Below, piece after piece: positions 6,575-10,843 of a DNA stretch of 10,843 nucleotides. Each line of letters begins with the position of its first letter. Within the stretch, counting starts at the first letter, position 1. The notes below the pieces were generated by a model, which was given only the letters and a program-made list of their open reading frames with translations, had not been told where the DNA came from and made no database searches. The stretch is from NCBI GenBank assembly GCA_025058435.1, contig JANXEM010000010.1, forward strand, positions 1 to 10,843. Direction: 5' to 3'. Both the position numbers and the translations under genes were made by a program. The DNA comes from Candidatus Caldarchaeum sp. (GTDB lineage Archaea; Thermoproteota; Nitrososphaeria_A; Caldarchaeales; Caldarchaeaceae).

Positions 6575-7122
6575 AATGTTTTCACCGCGATATCAGAGTA
6601 TATGGGGCCCGATGCAGTCAGGACGCTTTTTTTGAGGGCGACTTTTTCAACGCGTTGTGTTCCGAACAGGGTGTCTACGTTTTTTGAAACGGCTTCGAGT
6701 AAACTGTTTTTGTTTTTGATGAATTTGACGCGGCAAACGGTCAGATGTGGAACGAATCTTTCATCTTCCAGCCGGAGGGAGCGTAGCTTGCCTTTGAGCT
6801 GGTTGTGAAGATTTTTCAGCTCCTCGGCTCCGGCTTTCACGCCGACCCAAACCACGTTGACCCGTCCGCCTCCGGGAAAATAGCCGGCGCCCCGGAACTC
6901 GATGTCGAAAGGTTTTGACTCGATTGTTTCGAGGGCCCGAGATGCTACAGTTACCTCTGGTTCGTTGATTTCGCCGAGAAAAATGAGGGTGATGTGGAGG
7001 TTTTCAGGTTCAACTGGCTTGAGCCCGTCGCCTCCAGCCCGCAACACCTCCCTCTGGAAACTCAAAATGTTGCCCACAACAGCTTCGTCCTTAACGTCGA
7101 CGGCGAAAAAAGCCCTAACCAT
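6571..7122 (-). CDS. thpR: RNA 2',3'-cyclic phosphodiesterase (2'-5' RNA ligase family, LigT/ThpR)
   Basis: This 183-residue member of the two-histidine (2H) phosphoesterase superfamily has the length typical of ThpR. The enzyme opens 2',3'-cyclic phosphates on RNA ends to 2'-phosphates, and family members also show 2'-5' RNA ligase activity on tRNA halves in vitro. The two catalytic HxTx motifs are plain: HITL at residues 43-46 in NLHITLIFLG, and HLTV at 126-129 in FVPHLTVCRV. The N-terminal RAFFAVDV strand and the VWVGV strand are also standard. It overlaps the end of the dTMP kinase gene by 8 nt, has a strong purine-rich ribosome site at 7129-7139, and is joined to cca by a TTGA overlap. 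Its place beside cca fits a role at tRNA or RNA 3' ends. The family is certain; the physiological substrate is not known for archaea. Confidence 0.94.
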   Translation of the reverse strand: MVRAFFAVDVKDEAVVGNILSFQREVLRAGGDGLKPVEPENLHITLIFLGEINEPEVTVASRALETIESKPFDIEFRGAGYFPGGGRVNVVWVGVKAGAEELKNLHNQLKGKLRSLRLEDERFVPHLTVCRVKFIKNKNSLLEAVSKNVDTLFGTQRVEKVALKKSVLTASGPIYSDIAVKTF

Positions 7123-7789
7123 GCAAACTTCTCCTCCTCAAAACCGTGAATTTGTCGGCGAGCTCGGAGGCAAGCCGCTCAACCAAATTATCCCGGTTCA
7201 CAACCTTCATCACCTGGCTCGGCCTCCAATCGGCGTAGATGTTGTAGTAGTGTTCCACGATGTTCTGCAGCTCTTCGTCGTTTTCATAGATTCTGTCGGA
7301 TGACGTTTGTTTGAGGGCGGTTCTCTGTTTCCGGGTTTTGGGGTCGACGGTAACCACCACCACGATGTCGGGTGTGACGAATACATTCGAACCCAGTTTT
7401 TCGATTGTTTCGAAGAATTTTTTGAAATCCTCGGGTGTGATTGCCGTTTTGAATTTTTTCGCGTTTAAGGAGAAGCCGTAGACGACGGAGCATAGGTTGT
7501 ACCGGTCGATGAGGAAGAAGTGTGGTTTTGTTTGCTGGATTATTTGTTTGATGGCGGTGCTGTCGTCGGCGGTGTTTGCGAGGAAAAGTAGCATCCGGGT
7601 GAGCGGGTCTGTTTCGGGCTTGTTTCCGTGTTGCTGTGCGAACAACCCAGTAGCCGAACTGCTGGGGGTTTTGTATTTTGCCACACGGAACCCGCGTTCG
7701 GACAGCATGCGGAAGACGGCATTCGACAACGTCGTCTTTCCCGAGCCGTCCACCCCTTCCCACACGACGATAAAGGTTTCGCCCAGCAT
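7115..7789 (-). CDS. tmk: Thymidylate kinase-like protein (dTMP kinase)
   Basis: This 224-residue P-loop kinase of the thymidylate kinase family phosphorylates dTMP to dTDP for DNA precursor supply. The P-loop is GVDGSGKTT (12-20), the DRY motif starts at Asp95 (IDRYNLCSVVYG), and the lid region is RKQRTALKQTSSDRIYE (153-169). The acceptor loop normally written REPG..T..G is here TPSSSATGLFAQ (41-52), a divergent form. Because of that divergence, another deoxynucleotide as acceptor cannot be excluded. The ATG at 7789 has a TATA-like box 26 nt upstream and no Shine-Dalgarno sequence, so it is probably the first gene, leaderless, of the thpR-cca-kinase operon. The 3' end overlaps thpR by 8 nt. 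Confidence 0.88.
   Translation of the reverse strand: MLGETFIVVWEGVDGSGKTTLSNAVFRMLSERGFRVAKYKTPSSSATGLFAQQHGNKPETDPLTRMLLFLANTADDSTAIKQIIQQTKPHFFLIDRYNLCSVVYGFSLNAKKFKTAITPEDFKKFFETIEKLGSNVFVTPDIVVVVTVDPKTRKQRTALKQTSSDRIYENDEELQNIVEHYYNIYADWRPSQVMKVVNRDNLVERLASELADKFTVLRRRSLHG
7129..7139 (-). promoter_or_regulatory. Strong Shine-Dalgarno site of thpR
   Basis: The minus strand reads GAGGAGGAGAA upstream of the thpR ATG (7122), with GGAGG 10 nt and GGAGA 7 nt from the start. It lies inside the last codons of the dTMP kinase gene. It supports the chosen start and shows that internal genes of the operon use Shine-Dalgarno recognition, unlike the probably leaderless first gene. Confidence 0.75.
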
Positions 7790-7811
7790 CCAGACAACGA
7801 TTCAGCGAATT

Positions 7812-7819
7812 TTTATTAA
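7812..7819 (-). promoter_or_regulatory. TATA box of the tmk-thpR-cca operon
   Basis: TTAATAAA on the minus strand is centred 26 nt before the tmk ATG at 7789, inside the 85-nt divergent intergenic region. There is no Shine-Dalgarno sequence before that ATG. This is the expected geometry of an archaeal leaderless promoter. Confidence 0.6.
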
Positions 7820-7836
7820 GTGTTTCACGCCGAAAG

Positions 7837-7845
7837 TATAAAAAA
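7837..7845 (+). promoter_or_regulatory. TATA box (with BRE-like CGAAAG) of the CBS-UPF0201 operon
   Basis: TATAAAAAA is preceded directly by CGAAAG, a fair match to the archaeal TFB recognition element. The box is centred about 34 nt before the ATG at 7875, which puts the transcript start near 7867 and leaves a leader of about 8 nt. GAGGT at 7866-7870, 4 nt from the ATG, could be a minimal ribosome site. This box and the opposite-strand TATA box lie about 25 nt apart, so the two promoters may compete. Confidence 0.65.
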
Positions 7846-7874
7846 GCCTTTGCGCATGATACTTTGAGGTAAAA

Positions 7875-8291
7875 ATGCCTGTTACGTTGCGCGTTAGAGA
7901 TGTTATGGACAAGAAGGTCGTTGAAGTGGATGAAAACACTTCGATTGGCGACGTCATCAAAGCGATGATGAATAATGATGTTTGGTCGGTCGTTGTAACG
8001 CGGAACAAGCTGCCGGTTGGGGTTGTGACGGAAAGGGACATTCTGCGGAGATGTATCGCAAAGGGCTGTGCCCTTACGATGAGGGTAGGTGACATCATGT
8101 CTTCGCCGATTGAAACCATCGCACCCGACGCCACTTTGGGTGAAGCCATGTCTCGGCTTGTTGAAAAGAACATCCGCCGCCTTTTCGTAGTGGAGAACGG
8201 CAAAATCATAGGGCGGGTAACTCAGACGGAGCTGTTTGAAAACACGTTGAACGTCATGATGGCTCTGTCGGCTTTGAAGGCGCAGCTTTGA
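7875..8291 (+). CDS. Two-CBS-domain (Bateman module) protein
   Basis: This 138-residue protein consists almost wholly of two CBS domains (about residues 7-60 and 70-125), which together form a Bateman module that usually binds adenine nucleotides or S-adenosylmethionine. Both copies show the usual pattern: V.DVM....V.V.....I.D....M, then GVVTERDIL (49-57) in copy 1, and V.DIM..P..T......L.EA...L with I.GRVTQTELF (111-121) in copy 2. There is no membrane segment, DNA-binding domain or attached enzyme. It is the first gene after the divergent promoter and is joined to the UPF0201 gene by a TTGA overlap, which suggests a partner role. Stand-alone CBS proteins are common in archaea and mostly uncharacterised. 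The ligand cannot be told from sequence. Confidence 0.92.
   Translation: MPVTLRVRDVMDKKVVEVDENTSIGDVIKAMMNNDVWSVVVTRNKLPVGVVTERDILRRCIAKGCALTMRVGDIMSSPIETIAPDATLGEAMSRLVEKNIRRLFVVENGKIIGRVTQTELFENTLNVMMALSALKAQL
8288..8291 (+). other. TTGA stop/start overlap joining CBS and UPF0201 genes
   Basis: The TGA stop of the CBS gene shares two bases with the TTG start of the UPF0201 gene. GAAGG at 8276-8280 lies 7 nt before the TTG and may act as a weak ribosome site. The form is the same as at the thpR/cca and prs/Trm-G10 junctions. Confidence 0.7.
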
Positions 8292-8665
8292 GGGTAACCG
8301 CTTACGCGAAGGCCGTCGTTCATCCAACCGAGGACGTGGACAAAGTCGCTCGGGCCCTACGGAACCTATTCCCAGCGGCTTCGACAACCCATAGTGGTGT
8401 CGAAGTAGTAGCGCGAATCGATTCGGCCGAAGGGCTCGAGAAACTTAGGATGATGGTGAGGTCTCGGCGGATAAGGGCGACGGTGAGGAGCCTGCTTTCG
8501 AAGGGCGTGGAGGGAGATCGGGTTGTTTTTTTCTTGAATAAGCAGGCCGCGGCCGTGGGCAAGCTTTCCTTCTACGAAAAGGGCGAGGTGATGGCGTTGG
8601 GGCCTATCGAGGTCGTCGTCGAAACCGATAATCCCCGCGAGTTCATCGAATGGCTAACTCAGTAG
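8288..8665 (+). CDS. UPF0201 family protein (COG1931-like, RNA-binding fold)
   Basis: This 125-residue protein resembles the archaeal UPF0201/COG1931 family, related to the PF01877 RNA-binding fold and without a fixed function. The marks are the N-terminal VHPTEDVDKV.RAL..LFP (11-29), the middle RSRRIRATVRSLLSKG, the signature FFLNKQAAAVGKLSF (81-95), then LGPIEVVVE (104-112) and NPREFIEWL (115-123). The start is TTG at 8288. No ATG or GTG upstream fits, because the frame is inside the CBS gene, and the family's N terminus begins right there. Its stop is 1 nt from the stop of the convergent RNase Z gene. An RNA-related role is suggested by the family fold and neighbours, but this is inference. 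Confidence 0.87.
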   Translation: MRVTAYAKAVVHPTEDVDKVARALRNLFPAASTTHSGVEVVARIDSAEGLEKLRMMVRSRRIRATVRSLLSKGVEGDRVVFFLNKQAAAVGKLSFYEKGEVMALGPIEVVVETDNPREFIEWLTQ

Positions 8666-8666
8666 C

Positions 8667-9572
8667 TCACGGGTACGGGACGGAATAAGAGTGCAAATCT
8701 TCCGCGATATATGATTCGGGAAAAATCGACCGTGCTTCAATCAGGAGGATGTCGGTTTCTTCGTATCGTGGGCTGATGTGGAAGAGATAGAGCCTTTTCA
8801 CCGCCGCTTTCGCCGCGTTCTTCGCGGCATCTTCGGCCGTTGAATGGCCTTCTTCAAGGGCCTTCTGCCGAAGGCTTGCTTCAAAGGTCGAGTCATGGAT
8901 CAGGACGTCAGCACCGCGGGAATTTTCGACAACCGATTCGCATGGTCGTGTGTCGCCGGTGTAGACGATTTTTCTGCCGGGCCTCGGGGGCTCCACCGCT
9001 TCGTCGGGTGTGATGACACGGCCGCCGAATTCGACGGCCTTTCCCCGCTGCAGCATGCCCCAAAGAGGTCCACGTGGAACCTTGAGGGCTTCGAGAAATT
9101 CGGTCTTCATTCTGCCGGGCCTGTCGTCCTCTTTTAACACGTATCCAAGGGAAAAAGCCGTGTGGTCGGTTTTGAAGCATGAAACGGTCACGTTGTCTAT
9201 TTTGACGTTGTCGCCGGGCTCCATTTCGTTGACGATGGTTTTGAAGGTCAGTGCGCCGAGGTGCGGGCGTAGAACTGCTTTAAGAAAGTCTGCTGTGTTG
9301 GGTGGGCCGTAGACGTGGACGTCTTGTTTTCTGCCGTTCATGGATAACGTGAATAGTAGGCCGGGGACGCCGAGGACGTGGTCGCCGTGGAGGTGGGTGA
9401 GGAAGATGTGGAAGCTTGGTTTGGTTCCGATGCCGGCGTTGATGAACTGTCTCTGGGTTCCTTCGCCGCAGTCGAGCAGCAGCAGCGACGACTTGAGCCG
9501 GACAGCTATGGCCGGCAGGCCTCGTTTCTTCGTGGGCATTCCGCCGCTGGTGCCGAGGAAAACTATCCGCAT
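8667..9572 (-). CDS. rnz: Ribonuclease Z (tRNA 3' endonuclease)
   Basis: At 301 residues this is the short form of RNase Z, a zinc-dependent metallo-beta-lactamase-fold nuclease that cuts the 3' trailer from tRNA precursors. From the ATG at 9572, the first strand is MRIVFLGTSGGMPT, followed by LLLDCGEGTQRQ (32-42) and the zinc motif THLHGDH with His60, His62, Asp64 and His65. Later metal and catalytic residues are visible in KTDHTAFSLGY, IVYTGDTRPC, HDSTFE, EEGHSTAEDAA and LFHISPRY. The ATG is chosen because the family starts just before the first strand. A TTG at 9581 would add three residues and has GGTGA 6 nt before it, so it remains possible. The gene follows Trm-G10 directly (TGA-G-ATG). 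It presumably acts upstream of the CCA enzyme encoded in the same window. Confidence 0.94.
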   Translation of the reverse strand: MRIVFLGTSGGMPTKKRGLPAIAVRLKSSLLLLDCGEGTQRQFINAGIGTKPSFHIFLTHLHGDHVLGVPGLLFTLSMNGRKQDVHVYGPPNTADFLKAVLRPHLGALTFKTIVNEMEPGDNVKIDNVTVSCFKTDHTAFSLGYVLKEDDRPGRMKTEFLEALKVPRGPLWGMLQRGKAVEFGGRVITPDEAVEPPRPGRKIVYTGDTRPCESVVENSRGADVLIHDSTFEASLRQKALEEGHSTAEDAAKNAAKAAVKRLYLFHISPRYEETDILLIEARSIFPESYIAEDLHSYSVPYP

Positions 9573-9573
9573 C

Positions 9574-10593
9574 TCAGTCAAGAACCATCACCGAAACCCT
9601 GCGGGTCAAGCTTTTATGAACATATAGGTCGTAGTGTTCGACGGGTTTGAAAACGCCGCATGCTTCGAGCAGGTCGGGGAAAAGCGGCTTGGGGACGGTT
9701 ATCGCCATCCGTGCTTTTTCATCCAGCACAGAGACGACGGAGTCGCAGAATTGTTTGAGGAGTTTTTTGAAGGGCATTCCGCCGAGGGTTGCCGACCGGC
9801 CGTATGGAGGGTCTGTGGCGACGGAGTCGAAGGCCTTGGTGAACGGGAGCTGTTTTGCGTCTCCTTGGATGACGTGGGTGTTTGACGGAATGTAATGGTA
9901 GGTGTTTTGCTTCATTCCGTTGGCCACCCATGTTTTGACTTCGACGCCGAATGCTTCATGGCCCATCAGACCGGCTTCGACCACAACGGCTCCCGAGCCG
10001 GCGAAAGGGTCGAGAACCTTCGAACTTCTGGCGTTGACGGCGAGGTTTACGAGACAGCGGGCGAGCTTGGGCTGCAAAGCAGACGGAATTTTGAAAGGCC
10101 TCAACCCAGCTTTCCGGTCGGCGAAAAACTTCCTCGGCTTAACAGCTAAAGCCAAACCAGCAACGCATATCTTCTCAGACACCAGAACAACGAAAGAAAC
10201 ATCGGGGTTTGATAGGTCAACCCGAACCCCCTTAACATTATCAAAAATGTGTCCAGCGATTTGTTTTTCAACCGAAACCGAGTCGACATCCGCCCCACCG
10301 AGCTCATAAACCAACACATCAAAGCTCCCAAACCCCTGCACCGTCTCCTCCCAACCCGGCTCGAAAACCAAATCATCCACAGAAACACCTCTACCCAGCA
10401 ACAAAGCCGCCAGCTTCGCATAAGCCGCCCTGTAAACCACTTCACGGGCCGAAGACACTTCTACATCGGCCACCGCGATTCTTTCATCCAACAACGTGAA
10501 AGAACCAGCTTGCCCGAAAACAGACAAAAGATGAGTTAGCTCGGCGGCGGAAAGGGCTGGGTTTTCGCCCGAAAGCAGGAAGAAGGTTTTCAA
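9574..10593 (-). CDS. tRNA (guanine-N2)-methyltransferase, Trm-G10 / Trm11 family
   Basis: This 339-residue protein has the layout of archaeal Trm-G10, which uses S-adenosylmethionine to methylate N2 of guanosine 10 in tRNA. The N-terminal half (about 1-150) holds the NFLD-like strand FFLLSGENPALSAAEL (4-19) and a THUMP domain that binds the tRNA acceptor region. The methyltransferase half has the SAM loop LDPFAGSGAVVVEAGLMG (194-211), an acidic strand at FGVEV, and the catalytic motif TDPPYGRS (260-267), typical of exocyclic-amine methyltransferases. The start is TTG at 10593 in a TTGA overlap with the PRPP synthetase stop. No ATG or GTG lies nearby in frame, and the family N terminus begins here. 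The neighbours RNase Z and cca fit tRNA maturation. Target G10 is inferred from the family. Confidence 0.91.
   Translation of the reverse strand: MKTFFLLSGENPALSAAELTHLLSVFGQAGSFTLLDERIAVADVEVSSAREVVYRAAYAKLAALLLGRGVSVDDLVFEPGWEETVQGFGSFDVLVYELGGADVDSVSVEKQIAGHIFDNVKGVRVDLSNPDVSFVVLVSEKICVAGLALAVKPRKFFADRKAGLRPFKIPSALQPKLARCLVNLAVNARSSKVLDPFAGSGAVVVEAGLMGHEAFGVEVKTWVANGMKQNTYHYIPSNTHVIQGDAKQLPFTKAFDSVATDPPYGRSATLGGMPFKKLLKQFCDSVVSVLDEKARMAITVPKPLFPDLLEACGVFKPVEHYDLYVHKSLTRRVSVMVLD
10590..10593 (-). other. TTGA stop/start overlap joining PRPP synthetase and Trm-G10 genes
   Basis: The TGA stop of the PRPP synthetase frame (10592-10590) shares two bases with the TTG start of the methyltransferase (10593-10591). 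No clear Shine-Dalgarno sequence lies before it, so translation may depend on termination of the upstream gene. Confidence 0.65.
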
Positions 10594-10843
10594 AGCTCTG
10601 ACGGTTGGGAAAGATGGGATGCTATCAACCCGGCCACGGAGGCGTAGCCGTAGGGGTTGGGGACGGTGTCCGTGGTCAACAAAACGTCAGCCCCCGCTGA
10701 TAATATTTTTTCGGCCGCGGAGTCGATGAACAGACCGTGAACAGCGGCTACGACCAGCTTTGTCGGGCTGAATTTTTTCAGTAGCTGGATGGATTTGATG
10801 ACGGTGGTGCCTGTGCTGATGACGTCGTCGACGATGATTATCT
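10590..10843 (-). CDS. prs: Ribose-phosphate pyrophosphokinase, C-terminal part (cut by window edge)
   Basis: An open minus-strand frame enters at the right edge and runs to TGA at 10590, giving the last 83 codons. It begins at once with the PRPP-binding loop IIIVDDVISTGTTV, the hallmark of PRPP synthetases and type I phosphoribosyltransferases. It continues with KKFSPTKLVVAAVHGLF, then a Glu-Lys-Ile-Leu helix and the strand DVLLTTDTVPNP. The AVHGLF strand and the DTVPNP segment are typical of the PRPP synthetase C-terminal domain rather than of a salvage transferase. The enzyme makes PRPP from ribose 5-phosphate and ATP for nucleotide, histidine and tryptophan synthesis. About 200 N-terminal residues lie outside the window. 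It is followed without a gap by Trm-G10 and RNase Z. Confidence 0.85.
   Translation of the reverse strand, partial: IIIVDDVISTGTTVIKSIQLLKKFSPTKLVVAAVHGLFIDSAAEKILSAGADVLLTTDTVPNPYGYASVAGLIASHLSQPSEL

Larger units (their letters stand above)
7790..7874. promoter_or_regulatory. Divergent intergenic region between tmk and the CBS gene
   Basis: These 85 nt are the longest non-coding stretch in the window. They hold two TATA-like boxes facing opposite ways (minus strand near 7815, plus strand near 7841) and no visible ORF. The boxes are so close that binding of TBP/TFB at one could hinder the other. No clear operator repeat was seen. Confidence 0.65.

Noticed and set aside
5496..6808. Long plus-strand open frames (192 and 223 codons) opposite cca and thpR
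   Set aside because: They are shadows produced by the codon bias of the minus-strand genes; their translations are low complexity and match no family known to me.
7284..8387. A 367-codon minus-strand open frame spanning the divergent promoter region
   Set aside because: It crosses the dTMP kinase gene, the promoter region and the CBS gene in another frame, has Arg/His/Asn-rich sequence with no recognisable domain, and all the overlapped genes have clear families.

Overview
The window looks like a piece of an archaeal chromosome with roughly balanced base composition, probably from a thermophilic lineage of the TACK group (Aigarchaeota/Caldarchaeales- or Thaumarchaeota-like; the exact lineage is a guess). 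The evidence is an archaeal-type AspRS, a class I (archaeal) CCA-adding enzyme, a UPF0201 protein, a COG2112-type kinase, a THUMP-containing Trm-G10 tRNA methyltransferase, and several TATA-like boxes about 26-28 nt before start codons (leaderless-type promoters). Coding density is close to 100%: there is no gene-free stretch over 100 nt, and no rRNA, tRNA, CRISPR, IS or phage-like sequence was seen.

Layout. 1-1149 (+) is the 3' part of aspS, running convergently into a long minus-strand series. Read in transcription order from 7789 down to 1133, that series is a dTMP kinase, RNA 2',3'-cyclic phosphodiesterase (ThpR), CCA-adding enzyme, a divergent COG2112-type kinase, a GlcD-like FAD oxidoreductase, a ROK sugar kinase, a tandem RAM-domain protein and a flavin reductase-like protein. 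A short divergent promoter region (7790-7874) separates this from a plus-strand pair, a two-CBS protein and a UPF0201 protein. That pair ends 1 nt from the convergent RNase Z. The right edge is another minus-strand operon: PRPP synthetase (3' end only), Trm-G10 methyltransferase and RNase Z.

The unifying theme is tRNA maturation and charging. RNase Z removes the 3' trailer, the CCA enzyme builds the 3' CCA, Trm-G10 methylates G10, AspRS charges the tRNA, and ThpR and UPF0201 are RNA-associated proteins. Nucleotide supply (dTMP kinase, PRPP synthetase) and a nucleotide-sensing CBS protein sit among them. The glcD/ROK/RAM/flavin-reductase part is a metabolic appendix to the same strand.

Points worth a second look are: an Asp-to-Asn change at the expected third catalytic carboxylate of the CCA enzyme; a Gln where an HGD/HAD catalytic Asp is expected in the adjacent kinase; a RAM-RAM tandem protein without a DNA-binding domain; a 73-nt gene overlap between the oxidoreductase and ROK genes; and repeated TTGA stop/start junctions that use TTG start codons. 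No overtly new defence or mobile system was found.
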